A stretch of 64,000 nucleotides of DNA from Pyxidicoccus parkwaysis (lineage in GTDB: Bacteria > Myxococcota > Myxococcia > Myxococcales > Myxococcaceae), in assembly GCF_017301735.1 (NCBI RefSeq), contig NZ_CP071090.1:8670001-8734000 (forward strand), in the 5' to 3' direction. Each line of letters opens with the position of its first letter. The first letter of the stretch is position 1. Positions 16,961 to 27,196 of this stretch are shown here, piece by piece. Position numbers and translations under genes: made by a program. The notes below the pieces were generated by a model. It made no database searches. It had not been told where the DNA came from and saw only the letters and a list, made by a program, of their open reading frames with translations.

Positions 16961-17962
16961 ATGACGCAGTCGCTGCCCGACGTCGCCCTTCCGCCGCCCG
17001 CTCCCACTCCCACGCCCGCTCCGGCCCGCGAGCGCGGCGCCATCGCCCGGCTGTCGCGCTCGCTGCGCGGCCTGCCTCCCGCGGAGCGCTGGTGGGGGCT
17101 CGGCTGCGGAGGCCTGGCGGGCTGGCTGCAACGCTCCGCGCAGGGGCTCGCGGGCGAGGACCTCACCGCGCGCTTCATGGCGCTGCTCACGCGCGTGCGC
17201 GAGGGCGAGCCCGTGCTGCCGGACGCGGCGAAGCGGTACCAGTACGTGCTGGTGCGCGGAATGCTGGGGGACGAATTGCCCGGCTACCTGCTGGACAACG
17301 TGCAGCGGCTGGAGCGCCGGGGCCTGGACGTGCTCGAGGCGCCGGTGGACACGGAAGGGCTGCTCAGGGACAACGTGGCGGTGCTGCGCGAGGCGCTGCT
17401 GGACGCGGAGCACTTCGGCCGCACGGTGGTGCTGGTGGGCCACAGCAAGGGCGGCGTGGAGTGCACGGCCACCCTGGCCCTGTACCCGGAGTTGCGCCGG
17501 GTGGTGCGCGCGGTGGTGACGTTGCAGGCGCCGTACGGCGGGTCCTCGATTGCACACGACCTGGCCACCACGCCGGAGATGCGGCGGCTCATCGACTTCG
17601 CCTTCCCTCTGCTGTTCCATGGCGTGTCCCGGTCCGTGGAGGAGCTTTCCTATACAAGTCGGATGGAGTTCATCCGAAAGCACCCCTACCCGGCCGGCAT
17701 CCCCACCGTGTCCCTGGCCACCTCACGCCTGTCGCGCCTGTCCAGCCTGTACCCGCTCCAGCGCTACCTGCATGACAGGTACGGCTACGCGTCCGACGGC
17801 ATGGTGACGGCCGTGGACGCGGAGGTGCCCGGCGCGGGCGTGGTGCGCCTCTCCGACATGGACCATGCGGAGGCCGCGCTGCGAGCCCTGCCCGGCTTCA
17901 ACCGCTACCACCCCGGCGACATCACCGAGGCCATGGTGGCCCTGGCCCTGGACGCGCGCTGA
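16961..17962 (+). CDS. Alpha/beta hydrolase, lipase-like
   Basis: This 333-residue protein has a Pro-rich N-terminal tail and a hydrolase core. The nucleophile elbow VGHSKGG, the following PYGGSS loop and a late MDHAEAA His fit a triacylglycerol-lipase-like serine hydrolase. No signal peptide is evident, so action is probably cytoplasmic. It is transcribed away from speD and converges with the trigger-factor-like gene 10 bp downstream. The substrate is unknown. Confidence 0.75.
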   Translation: MTQSLPDVALPPPAPTPTPAPARERGAIARLSRSLRGLPPAERWWGLGCGGLAGWLQRSAQGLAGEDLTARFMALLTRVREGEPVLPDAAKRYQYVLVRGMLGDELPGYLLDNVQRLERRGLDVLEAPVDTEGLLRDNVAVLREALLDAEHFGRTVVLVGHSKGGVECTATLALYPELRRVVRAVVTLQAPYGGSSIAHDLATTPEMRRLIDFAFPLLFHGVSRSVEELSYTSRMEFIRKHPYPAGIPTVSLATSRLSRLSSLYPLQRYLHDRYGYASDGMVTAVDAEVPGAGVVRLSDMDHAEAALRALPGFNRYHPGDITEAMVALALDAR

Positions 17963-17972
17963 AGCACGAGCC

Positions 17973-19067
17973 TCACGGCGCGGGCGCGGTCAGCTTCACC
18001 TTCTTCATCACGTGGTCCACCGTGGCCAGGTGCAGCGCCAGGTCGTACAGCTTCCGGGCGAGCGCCGCGTCGTCCTTCACCGCCTTGCCCAATTCCTGAC
18101 GGGACACGTTGGACAGGCGGGCCAGGTCGTCGATGAGCGCGTCCGTGGCCTTGCGCTCCGGCTGCACGTTGTCCCGCGCGGCAATGGCCCGCAGCGCCAG
18201 CGACAGCGTCAGCCGCCGCGCCGCGTCCGCGCGTGTGAGCGGGTCCTTCAGCCAGCCGTCCAGCGCCTCCTGCAGTTCGTCCGGCTGGAAGCTCCTGCGG
18301 GCGAGGATGGGGCGCTCGGCGTCCGCCCAGCGGCGGCGAATCTCCTCGTCCACCAGCGCGGTGGAGAGCGACACCTGCGTGCGCTCCACCAGCACGTCCA
18401 GGACGCGCTCCTGGGTGAGGCGGTCCATCTCCTCGGTGCGCTCGCGCGCGAGGTCATCCCCCAGGCGGCGCATGACGTCCGTGAGGCTGCCCAGCTTCAG
18501 CCGCTTGAGCAATTCCGGCGAGTCGTCCGGCAGGAGCTTCAGCTCGCGCGCGGCCTTCACGTCGAGGAGGAAGCGCGCCGTCTGCCCGCGCAGGGACTCC
18601 ACGGCGTAGGTGTCCGGCAGCTTGAGCTCGATGCCGAAGGACTGGCCCACCTTCGCGCCCTTCAGCGCCTCGAAGAAACCCGGCAGCATCGGGTCCGGCA
18701 CCACGTACGTGAGCCAGTTCTCCCGCGTGGAGAAGGGCATCAGCCGGCCGTTGGCGAAGCCGAGCACGTCCAGCAGCACCTCGTCCCCGTCGCCCACGTC
18801 CTCGCCCGGCTTGCGCTCGCGGCGGTCGGCGTGCTGGCGGCGGAGCCCGTCGAAGCGCTCGAGGAGGTCCTGCTCGGTGAGCGGAGCCGGCGGCACCAGG
18901 GCCACCGTCAGGCCGTCCAGCGAGGGCGCCGTCGCGGTGGGGATGTCCAGCTTCTCCGTGCTGTCCAACGAATAGGCGGCGGGCATCCGCTTCATGATGC
19001 CGAGAGCGTGAAGCTCGGCCAGCGAACGCGCACCGCCGCCTTTGTTGGAATCATCCTTGGTCGTCAT
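17973..19067 (-). CDS. Trigger-factor-like chaperone lacking the ribosome-binding domain
   Basis: This 364-residue protein has an FKBP-like insert with GDEVLLDVLGFANGRLMPF and LPGFFEALKGAKVGQSFGI (about 95-190) and a long helical C-terminal arm (about 190-360) like trigger factor. The N-terminal ribosome-docking domain and its GFRxGxxP signature are absent; only about 60 residues precede the core. It should bind unfolded chains away from the ribosome, possibly as a dedicated chaperone. The gene lies 70 bp downstream of an Ala-rich protein gene on the same strand, a possible client. It has no signal peptide. Confidence 0.7.
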   Translation of the reverse strand: MTTKDDSNKGGGARSLAELHALGIMKRMPAAYSLDSTEKLDIPTATAPSLDGLTVALVPPAPLTEQDLLERFDGLRRQHADRRERKPGEDVGDGDEVLLDVLGFANGRLMPFSTRENWLTYVVPDPMLPGFFEALKGAKVGQSFGIELKLPDTYAVESLRGQTARFLLDVKAARELKLLPDDSPELLKRLKLGSLTDVMRRLGDDLARERTEEMDRLTQERVLDVLVERTQVSLSTALVDEEIRRRWADAERPILARRSFQPDELQEALDGWLKDPLTRADAARRLTLSLALRAIAARDNVQPERKATDALIDDLARLSNVSRQELGKAVKDDAALARKLYDLALHLATVDHVMKKVKLTAPAP

Positions 19068-19137
19068 GGCTCGCTCAGGAGGCCTCGAATACTACAAAGG
19101 CTGAGGCTCCGGAGCGGCGATACCAGCGCGGCGTCTC

Positions 19138-20094
19138 CTAGAAGAAGGAGCCGATGAAGCTGGACACCGTCGAGACGACGGCACCCGCCTGGCTGACCAC
19201 CGGGATGTTGGTGGCGGCGGCGATGGAGCCCAGCGCGGTGATGCCGGCCGTAATCTTCTTCCCGGCGGAGGCGTTCGGGTCCGCGATGGTGCTCACGGCG
19301 ACGGCGGTGTCCGCCGCGGCGATGGCCACGTTGAGGCCCGGAGCGAAGCGGCCGGCGGCACGAGCCACCGCGGTGCCACCGCCGTGCAGCGCGGTACGGG
19401 CCGCGTTGGCGCCCAGGCGGCCGGCGGTCTCCAGGCCCTCACCCGCGACGCGGGCGGCCACGTTGCGCACCACCTGGCGCGAAGCACCCTCCACCGCCTC
19501 GCGAGCGGCGGCACCGGCGACGCGGTTGGCCACGGCCCGGCCCGCGTCCGGCGCCGCCTGCGTGAAGGCGGTGCGGGCCGCGTTGGCGGCGGCGCGGTAG
19601 TTGCTCACGTTGCCGGCCAGTTCCAGGCCGCCCTTCGCCACGTTGAGGCCGGTGGAGGCGGCGCTGGCCACGGAGCCCGCCGCCTTGTTGGCGCTCTCCA
19701 GCGAGGGATTGCGGAAGAAGTCGCGCGTGTCGCGGAAGGCCAGGTAGGCGGCGCCGGGAAGCTGCGCCACGCTGGCGGCCGTGCCCGCGGCGCCGGCCCA
19801 GCGCGCGCCCCGGGTGTTGACGCCTTCCACGGTGGCGCTGTTGCCGCGGCCCGGAATCTCCAAGGGGCCGAAGCGCTGCGGGCCCGGCGCGCGGCGCACC
19901 TGCGTGGCGGCCACACCGTCCGACAGGGACTTCACGCCGTTGGCGACCTGGCTCAACCGGTTGTGGGCCGACTCGAACTGGTCGCCGCCCTGCGACTGCG
20001 CCGGGGCCTGCGGCCGGGCCGGAGGCGGCGTCGTGGGACGCGCGTTCGGCGCAGGCGTCGGCGTGAGGCGGGGGTCGTTACGGATGGGCGCCAT
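19138..20094 (-). CDS. Ala/Gly-rich protein with disordered Pro-rich N-terminus
   Basis: This 318-residue protein has an N-terminal 40 residues rich in Pro, Thr and Ala, then a long run of small-residue helices (AARTAFTQAAPDAGRAVANR and similar) and a C-terminal amphipathic/hydrophobic region ending in FIGSFF. The helices repeat A-x-x-A-A-R patterns and could insert into membranes or form a bundle. There is no signal peptide or known domain. The Pro-rich N-terminus resembles that of the Cys/His-domain protein at 770. The neighbouring trigger-factor-like gene may serve it. Function unknown. Confidence 0.65.
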   Translation of the reverse strand: MAPIRNDPRLTPTPAPNARPTTPPPARPQAPAQSQGGDQFESAHNRLSQVANGVKSLSDGVAATQVRRAPGPQRFGPLEIPGRGNSATVEGVNTRGARWAGAAGTAASVAQLPGAAYLAFRDTRDFFRNPSLESANKAAGSVASAASTGLNVAKGGLELAGNVSNYRAAANAARTAFTQAAPDAGRAVANRVAGAAAREAVEGASRQVVRNVAARVAGEGLETAGRLGANAARTALHGGGTAVARAAGRFAPGLNVAIAAADTAVAVSTIADPNASAGKKITAGITALGSIAAATNIPVVSQAGAVVSTVSSFIGSFF

Positions 20095-20276
20095 GAGGAC
20101 GGGGCTCCAAAAAAGACACTTCGGGGAACTCTGCCCGGATCATCGGGCCTTGCGCCGCCGAGTTGCGTCGGAGCGGCGGATTCGCGTCGTTTTTACTCCA
20201 GGTGATGGACAGTGGACAGGGCCCCCCCGGCTAAACCCCTGGAATCCGTTGGAAGCGGCGGTAAGGTTCGCCGGCC

Positions 20277-21013
<737 letters not shown>

Positions 21014-21014
<1 letters not shown>

Positions 21015-21763
21015 TGGGCAACCGGACGGCGCGGCGCATCGCCACCCGCCTGGGTGAGCTGGACTGCAACGTGGTGGACGCGCTCGCTGAGGGCACCACG
21101 CCTGATTTGGCCGTGGTGCTCTGCCACGGCTTCGGCGCGCCGGCGACGGACCTGGTGCCGCTGGCGCCGGAGCTGATGTCGCTGGATGCCCGGCTCGCCG
21201 AGCGCGTGCGCTTCATCTTCCCCGGCGCGCCGCTGACGCTGGCGGAGTGGGGCATGCCCGCCGGCCGCGCGTGGTTCCACCTGCCCGAGGAAATCATGCG
21301 CGGGCAACTGCGCGACTGGGACCTCTTCGCGCGCGAGGTGCCGCCGGGCCTGCCGGCCGCGCGCCGCGCGGTGATGAGCGTGGTGGAGGCGGTGTCCACC
21401 ACGATGAAGCTGCCGTACGGGCGCATCGTCCTGGGCGGCTTCAGCCAGGGCGGCATGGTGACGACGGACGTGGCGCTGCGGCTGGAGGAGGCGCCCGCCG
21501 GGCTGTGCATCCTGTCCGGCACGCTCACCTCGGAGGCGGAGTGGCGGCAGAAGGCCCAGGCCCGCAAGGGACTGCCGGTGTTCCAGGCCCACGGCCGCGA
21601 CGACACGGTGCTGCCCTTCTCCGCCGCCGAGCGCCTGCGCGACGTGCTGACGGAGTCCGGGCTGTCGGTGGACTTCCTCCCCTTCCATGGGCCGCACACC
21701 ATCGACTCCGAGGAACTGGAGCGGCTGGCCGCGTTCCTGGCGGCGCGGCTGGGAGGGCGCTGA
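21014..21763 (+). CDS. Phospholipase/carboxylesterase-family hydrolase
   Basis: This 249-residue serine hydrolase belongs to the phospholipase/carboxylesterase family. It shows an oxyanion region LCHGFGAPATDL, the nucleophile elbow GGFSQGGMV, the acid in AHGRDDTVLPF and a histidine in FHGPHTI. There is no signal peptide. It is translationally coupled to the cyclophilin gene and four bases from yjbQ. The physiological ester is unknown. Confidence 0.83.
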
Positions 21764-21767
21764 GGGC

Positions 21768-22181
21768 ATGTACCACGCGAAGGAGCTGACGGTGTCCACG
21801 CGGGGCCGCGGCTTCACGGACATCACCAGTGAGGTACAGCGCGCGGTGTCCGAGAGCGGCGCGCGGCAGGGACTGTGCACGGTGTTCCTGCACCACACGA
21901 GCGCGTCGCTGCTGCTGTGTGAGAACGCAGACCCGGACGTGCGCAGGGATTTGGAGTCCTTCTTCTCCAGGCTGGTGAAGGACGGAGATTCGCTCTTCGT
22001 GCACGACGCGGAAGGGCCGGACGACATGCCCGCGCACGTGCGCACGGTGCTGACGCAGAATTCGTTGAGCATCCCCGTGAAGGACGGCTCCGCGGACCTG
22101 GGGACGTGGCAGGGCGTCTACGTGTGGGAGCACCGCACGTCGCCGCACCGCCGCCGCGTCACCGTGTCCGTGGTCGGCTGA
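21768..22181 (+). CDS. YjbQ (UPF0047) family protein
   Basis: This 137-residue protein has the UPF0047 signatures FLHHTSASLLLCENADPDV and LGTWQGVYVWEH and a typical length. The E. coli homologue YjbQ has weak thiamine-phosphate synthase activity, but the real role is unknown. The typical GHxxAHL region is altered here to DDMPAHVRTVL. ATG 21768 follows the esterase stop by four bases and starts where family members start. Confidence 0.85.
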   Translation: MYHAKELTVSTRGRGFTDITSEVQRAVSESGARQGLCTVFLHHTSASLLLCENADPDVRRDLESFFSRLVKDGDSLFVHDAEGPDDMPAHVRTVLTQNSLSIPVKDGSADLGTWQGVYVWEHRTSPHRRRVTVSVVG

Positions 22182-22459
22182 GGCCTGCCCGGCCCCCCCT
22201 CCTCGAAGCACTCGAGTGAGAGGAAGCGGACGGCCCGCGGGCAACCCGCATGGCTGGTGGATCTCCGACAACCGGAGCGCCCCCCTGTCGGATGGAAGTC
22301 CTCTCGCCCATGAAGGACAAACCCGTCACGGACGGGCGTCGCGCACACCACCCGGACAGTCAGCTGCGTCGCTCGTGAGCGAGCCATTCATCTGGGGGCA
22401 GACATCCCTAACAGGGGACGTGTCTGTGAATGGACTCGACAGGCCTCGAGGAGAAATCA

Positions 22460-24184
22460 ATGTCAGCGCAGAAGCCAGAGCCTGTGGGCGTCAGGTTCAC
22501 CGAGACGATGAGAGGCTATTTCTCGCCTCTGGTGAAGGACGACTACAAGAAGGGGTACGAGGTGGGCCGTGCGGCTGACTCGCCGTTCGAGTTCACGGTG
22601 ACCATCACCGCGGATGACATCGACCAGATGGTCCGCGACTCCAGCCACATGTCCAGGCTGGAAGGCACCGTCGTCGCTCCGGCCCTCTCAGCCACGCCGC
22701 TCACCGTGCGCGAGGGTTGGTTCTCCCTGTTCGCCAGAGACCCGGACAGGGCCCTGACGCGCAAGATGAACTACGGCATGCCGATGACCACCTCGGACGG
22801 CAAAGCCTTCTACATGGAAGGCTTCAAGACGATTCACGACGACCTGGGCCCGGACCTCTGGTCCGACACCACCACCCTGTACATCACCCTTCACGAGGGA
22901 AGGGATGCCAACGGGCCGGTCCTCGGGAAGGGCATCGTCAAAATCGAGGTGGCGGACTTCAAGAAGCAGCTCGCGTCGATGGAGGCGGTGAACGCGAAGA
23001 GCCCGGCTGAAGCCCTGCGGGCCGTGGCGAAGCTCGGTGAGTTCTTCACCGGAGTGCTGAGCGAAATCTACGGAGGCATCTTCGCCCAATCGAGCATCTT
23101 CAATCCCTCCGCCCCACCCCGCCCGCAGCGCAAGCCGCGCCTCGGCGAGCCGGACGTGCACTTCGTGAACACCCGCGACGGCGTGCGCCTGAGGCTGACC
23201 CGCTATGAGGGAGGCAGGAAGGGGCCCGTCATGCTCTCCCCCGGCTTCGGGACTTCCTCGCTCGCGTGGACCATCGACACCACGGAGCAGAACCTCCCCG
23301 AGTTCCTCTACGAGCGCGGCTACGACGTCTGGACGTTCGACTACCGCGCCAGCCCGGCGCTGCCCTCGGCGAGCACCCAGTTCAGCCTCGATGACATCGC
23401 CCTGTATGACTATCCCGCGGCCGTGGACACGGTCCGCTCGGTGAGCGGCGCCGACGACGTGCAGATGGTCGCCCACTGCGTCGGCTCGCTCACCCTGCTG
23501 ATGTCGATGACGGCCGGGCTCGAGGGCATCCGCTCGGTCGTCTCGTCACAGCTCACGCTGCATCCCGTCGGGCCGACGCTGAACGAAATCAAGGCGGGGC
23601 TGTACCTCGCGAGCTTCCTGTCGACCCTGGGCGTGGACACCCTGAACACCGACTTCGACACGGAGTCTGACTGGCAGGACAGGGTCTACGACACGCTGCT
23701 GCGGCTCTATCCCACGCAACAGCGCTGCAACAGCCCCGTCTGCCGCCGAATCCTCTTCATGTACGGCGAGGTCTACAAGCACGAGCAACTCAACGACGCC
23801 ACGCACGATGCGCTCCACGAGATGTTCGGCATCTCGAACATGACGACGTTCAAGCAGATCTCCCTCATGCTGCGCAAAGGCCATGCGGTCTCCGCGGAGG
23901 GGGAGGAGGTCTACCTGCCCAACATCCACCGCCTCAGGCTCCCCATGGCCTTCATCCACGGGGCGGAGAACCGCCTCTTCCTGCCCCGGGGAAGCCAGGA
24001 GACCTTCAAGCTCCTGAGCGAGAAGAACGGTCCCGACTACTACGTGCGCCACGTCATCCCCGACTACGCACACATGGACTGCTTCATCGGCAAGAACGCC
24101 AACAGGGACGTGTATCCCCTCGTCGTGGCGGAGCTCGACAAGCACAGCTGGCCCCAGGGCCCATCCGCGAGCAGGGCGCCATGA
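22460..24184 (+). CDS. Two-domain alpha/beta hydrolase with Cys in the nucleophile elbow
   Basis: This 574-residue protein has two parts. Residues 1-215 (VRFTETMRGYFSPLV, EFTVTITADDIDQMV, TTTLYITLHEG) match a domain I recall as the middle part of very long GMC-oxidoreductase/hydrolase fusion proteins. Residues 230-560 are an alpha/beta hydrolase with an oxyanion loop SPGFGTSS, an elbow AHCVGSLTLL with Cys340 where Ser is usual, and a late His in DYAHMDCF. The GMC dehydrogenase part is missing. ATG 22460 has GAGGAG seven bases upstream; an in-frame start ten codons earlier lacks a site. It is the first gene of the 22.5-30 kb operon and overlaps the next gene by 4 bp. A lipid or sterol ester/lactone substrate is a guess. 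Confidence 0.75.
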   Translation: MSAQKPEPVGVRFTETMRGYFSPLVKDDYKKGYEVGRAADSPFEFTVTITADDIDQMVRDSSHMSRLEGTVVAPALSATPLTVREGWFSLFARDPDRALTRKMNYGMPMTTSDGKAFYMEGFKTIHDDLGPDLWSDTTTLYITLHEGRDANGPVLGKGIVKIEVADFKKQLASMEAVNAKSPAEALRAVAKLGEFFTGVLSEIYGGIFAQSSIFNPSAPPRPQRKPRLGEPDVHFVNTRDGVRLRLTRYEGGRKGPVMLSPGFGTSSLAWTIDTTEQNLPEFLYERGYDVWTFDYRASPALPSASTQFSLDDIALYDYPAAVDTVRSVSGADDVQMVAHCVGSLTLLMSMTAGLEGIRSVVSSQLTLHPVGPTLNEIKAGLYLASFLSTLGVDTLNTDFDTESDWQDRVYDTLLRLYPTQQRCNSPVCRRILFMYGEVYKHEQLNDATHDALHEMFGISNMTTFKQISLMLRKGHAVSAEGEEVYLPNIHRLRLPMAFIHGAENRLFLPRGSQETFKLLSEKNGPDYYVRHVIPDYAHMDCFIGKNANRDVYPLVVAELDKHSWPQGPSASRAP

Positions 24185-25620
24185 AGGACGGACACACCCA
24201 TCGCGAGGCGCGGGGCGTCCTCGCGGACCTGTTCCAGTACCCGTTCATGTCGGCCCTCGTCGAGCGCCGCACCCGGCGCATCGCCCGGGGCACGTCCATT
24301 GAAGCGGGGCCGCTGAGCCACACGAGCACCAACGCGGCGGCGCCGCTCAGCAAGCTCGAGGAGGCCATCCTCATCGCCTCCATGGGCGTCACCGGGGTGA
24401 CGACCCATGATGGACCGCTCATCAAGCCGGGCGGCGACCTGGAGCTCGGGACACCGTTCCTGAACGTGGCGGCGCGCACCGGGAGCAGCGCCGACAACGC
24501 CCAGGCCACCAGCTTCATCATGATCAACGACGAGGGCATCTGGCTCCTGAAGCAGCCCACGGGACGCAAGGCCATCGAGTCGCTCAAGGACCTGCCGCCG
24601 AAGTGGACCGACTGGAAGGAGCAGGACTGGCTCCACGCCGCCGAGGCGGCCAAGGTCCGCATCTCCGACCGGCGTCTGGAGTTCCCCCGCGAGTACCCCT
24701 ACTACCTGGGCTGGAACAAGCAGACATCCAACCGTCCGGGGACGACCCTCTTCTACCCGGTGGTGGACTGCACCCGTCAGTACATCAATGCCCTGCTCAT
24801 CATGCTCTCCGAGCCGGAGGGCCAGCGTCCCCTCTTCGTGGACGACTGGCGGTCCTTCCACCCGAAGGGCCTGGTGGAGACGCTGGCCTGGCTCGGCGGC
24901 AGGCTTGGCCTGGGCCCGCGAATTCCCTATCAGCCCATCGGTGGGCTCAAGTGGATTCGCAATGGCTTCGTCAACAAGGACAACGTCGGGCCGCTCGGGT
25001 TCGGCAACACACTGCGGACGGACCACGAGTGCTTCTTCTACCTGCAGAACCTGATGCTCCTATGCCAGGGCATGGGGCTCGGAGGGTGGATTCACAGCGC
25101 GGTCTTCACGCCCTACATCTGGCAGCAAGACGCCTCCAAGGGCTGGCACGGCCTGGGGTTCCGGCTGGAGAAGCCCCGGCAGCGAAGCCCCATGCCGCCG
25201 GTTCCCGCCTCGCAGCCCAACCCCGTCGGAATCGACGGCATCCTCGAGGGACTGTGCCCGCCGTACGTGAAGTCCATGGACGACGCCGTCGAGCAGGTGC
25301 TCGCGGAGAAGTACGGCGAGCACGGCACCTACGGAGACGTCACCGCCTTCGCCCGGTCCTATAACGACGTGAAGAACGCCGACGCGTACCTCAAGAACGC
25401 GAGGCGCTTCTCACCGAAGGCCATCGAGTACACGAAGGACATCTGCAACTACATCTTCGACACGTATGGGCGCTTCCCGGCTCACGTGGATGCCTTCTAC
25501 ACCCCGGGCATCTGGCTGCAGTGCGCCCATCTGGAGTTGGAGTACTACGAGAAGTTCTACGACATGGCGCAATACACGCGTCAGGCCGAGCACGACTCGC
25601 GGTGGGGCCACCCCGGATGA
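24181..25620 (+). CDS. Unrecognised 479-residue protein of the oxidation cluster
   Basis: This soluble protein has no signal peptide. The N-terminal part (FQYPFMSALVERRTRRIARG, then PLSKLEEAILIASMGVTG) has the feel of a nitroreductase/FMN fold: an Arg-rich motif followed by a PLS-x-E-E helix. Nothing else confirms flavin binding. The middle region is rich in aromatics (EYPYYLGWNK, FFYLQNLMLL) and the C-terminal third has DAFYTPGIWLQCAHLELEYY. It starts inside the stop of the hydrolase gene (ATGA) and ends 10 bp before the cytochrome c gene, so it works with them. It could be a redox enzyme delivering electrons to the di-haem cytochrome, but no function is claimed. Confidence 0.7.
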   Translation: MKDGHTHREARGVLADLFQYPFMSALVERRTRRIARGTSIEAGPLSHTSTNAAAPLSKLEEAILIASMGVTGVTTHDGPLIKPGGDLELGTPFLNVAARTGSSADNAQATSFIMINDEGIWLLKQPTGRKAIESLKDLPPKWTDWKEQDWLHAAEAAKVRISDRRLEFPREYPYYLGWNKQTSNRPGTTLFYPVVDCTRQYINALLIMLSEPEGQRPLFVDDWRSFHPKGLVETLAWLGGRLGLGPRIPYQPIGGLKWIRNGFVNKDNVGPLGFGNTLRTDHECFFYLQNLMLLCQGMGLGGWIHSAVFTPYIWQQDASKGWHGLGFRLEKPRQRSPMPPVPASQPNPVGIDGILEGLCPPYVKSMDDAVEQVLAEKYGEHGTYGDVTAFARSYNDVKNADAYLKNARRFSPKAIEYTKDICNYIFDTYGRFPAHVDAFYTPGIWLQCAHLELEYYEKFYDMAQYTRQAEHDSRWGHPG

Positions 25621-25630
25621 GGACGTGCCC

Positions 25631-27181
25631 GTGAAGAGAGCGCTCCAGCTCACCGCGATTGCGCTCACGGCGCTGGTCCTGCTCGCAACGGTGGCGCTCA
25701 TCGTCATCGAGCCGGGCTGGGCCAAATCCGAGCAGCGGGCGCCGAAGGACACGTTCCTCTACGGCTCCGTGGGCGTCGAGCTCATGCCGCTGCCGGTCCT
25801 CCAGGTGATGCCAGACCTCTTCCCGGAGCGCTTCCAGCCCGCGGGGGCGGCCGCCGGGGATTGGATTGACCAGTTCGGCTTCGTCCGCGGAAAGCCTGGC
25901 GTGAACGAGGGGCTGCCCATCGGCCTCATGGTCTCCAACTACCGCGCGAAGTCCGGAGACCCGTCCCCCACCCGGTGGGTGGGGTTCAGCTGCGGGCTCT
26001 GCCACACCGCCATCATCCAGACCGACGAGCAGGACCCGGGCGTGGTGGTCGTCGGCATGGGGAACCATTCGCTCGACCTCTTCGCGTGGCTCGAGGCGGT
26101 GCAGGGCTCGCTGCTGGACGAAGAACGGCTCACCGTCGACACCATCTCCAGGGCCTACGAGGCGCGGTTCAAGAAGCCCCTCGGCGCCGTGGAGCGACTG
26201 ATGGTCAAGCTCTCGCTGGATGCGGCCCGGGCGGACCTCCAGTCCCACCTGCCGGGCTGGGATGCGCCCCACGAGGCCGCGAAGCTCCGCGTCCCCCGAT
26301 ACCTGACCAACGGGCCGTCCCGCACCCAGGCCTTCCGGGAGCTCGTGCGCTTCTTCATGAACCGCCCCGCGTCCGAGGACCGGGCGCACAGCAAGCTTCC
26401 CTCCATCTTCCTCCAGCGGAACCGGGACTGGGCGCAGGCCGATGGGAGCGTCAGCGACCCGACGACCCGGAGCGTCTTCGCGGTGCTCGCCGCGGGCGCG
26501 ACGCCGGAGAACCTGGTCGTGCCGGGCATCCGCGGCAACCTCCAGCAGGTGGTGGACCTGACACTGCACCTCCAGGGCCCGCGCTACGCGGACGTCTTCC
26601 CCAAGCACCCCATCGACCCGGCGAAGGCCGAGCGCGGGCGGAACGTCTACATGCGGTACTGCAATGACTGCCATGGCGCTCCGGGTCCGGACGGGACCTG
26701 GCAGCGTGGGCGCCTGCAGGGGCAGGTGATGTCGGTGGAAGCCATTGGCACCGACCCCGAGCGGGTGGGCTTTCGCTACTACGAGCAGCTCATTCCCGCC
26801 GTCTACGACGCAATCCCAGACGGGCACCCCTTCAAGCCCAGACGAGACACCTTGCGGAGCACGGGAGGCTATGTCAACGCGCCGCTCGAGTCCGTCTTCA
26901 CCCGCGTGCCGTATCTCCACAATGGCAGCGTGCTGACCCTGGCGGAGCTCATCAACCGGGTCCCCCGGCGCGAGGTCTTCTACCGGGGAAGGAACTTCTA
27001 CGACCCGGTGGCGGTCGGCCTGAAGTCGCCGGAGCAGCCAGACAGCAGGCACTACTACCTCTTCGATACCCGGGTGCGGGGCAACTCGAACCGGGGGCAT
27101 GCCTATCCCTGGGCCTACCAGGGACCGGGCTGGGACCCGGTCGCCCTGGATGACCTGCTCGAGTACCTCAAGACGTTGTGA
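25631..27181 (+). CDS. Membrane-anchored di-haem cytochrome c
   Basis: This 516-residue protein has an N-terminal membrane anchor (hydrophobic 5-26) and two CxxCH haem sites, CGLCH at 121-125 and CNDCH at 344-348. The second lies in a typical c-type domain (AERGRNVYMRYCNDCHG ... VPYLHNGS). It resembles large di-haem cytochromes (c peroxidase/MauG or dehydrogenase-linked types) working outside the membrane. The start is GTG 25631, seven bases after GAGGA; a GTG two codons earlier is the alternative. Its place between soluble oxidation enzymes and a membrane protein suggests it carries electrons for the pathway. Confidence 0.82.
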   Translation: MKRALQLTAIALTALVLLATVALIVIEPGWAKSEQRAPKDTFLYGSVGVELMPLPVLQVMPDLFPERFQPAGAAAGDWIDQFGFVRGKPGVNEGLPIGLMVSNYRAKSGDPSPTRWVGFSCGLCHTAIIQTDEQDPGVVVVGMGNHSLDLFAWLEAVQGSLLDEERLTVDTISRAYEARFKKPLGAVERLMVKLSLDAARADLQSHLPGWDAPHEAAKLRVPRYLTNGPSRTQAFRELVRFFMNRPASEDRAHSKLPSIFLQRNRDWAQADGSVSDPTTRSVFAVLAAGATPENLVVPGIRGNLQQVVDLTLHLQGPRYADVFPKHPIDPAKAERGRNVYMRYCNDCHGAPGPDGTWQRGRLQGQVMSVEAIGTDPERVGFRYYEQLIPAVYDAIPDGHPFKPRRDTLRSTGGYVNAPLESVFTRVPYLHNGSVLTLAELINRVPRREVFYRGRNFYDPVAVGLKSPEQPDSRHYYLFDTRVRGNSNRGHAYPWAYQGPGWDPVALDDLLEYLKTL

Positions 27182-27196
27182 CGGGAGGACGCGACG

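Noticed and set aside
22210-22219. 10-bp palindrome CACTCGAGTG upstream of the hydrolase operon
   Set aside because: It is short, single and 240 bp from the start. In this base composition it may be chance.
22182-22459. Possible sigma-54 promoter for the oxidation operon, given the nearby NtrC-type regulator
   Set aside because: I find no TGGCAC-N5-TTGC-like match in the gap, and the regulator lies over 20 kb away.
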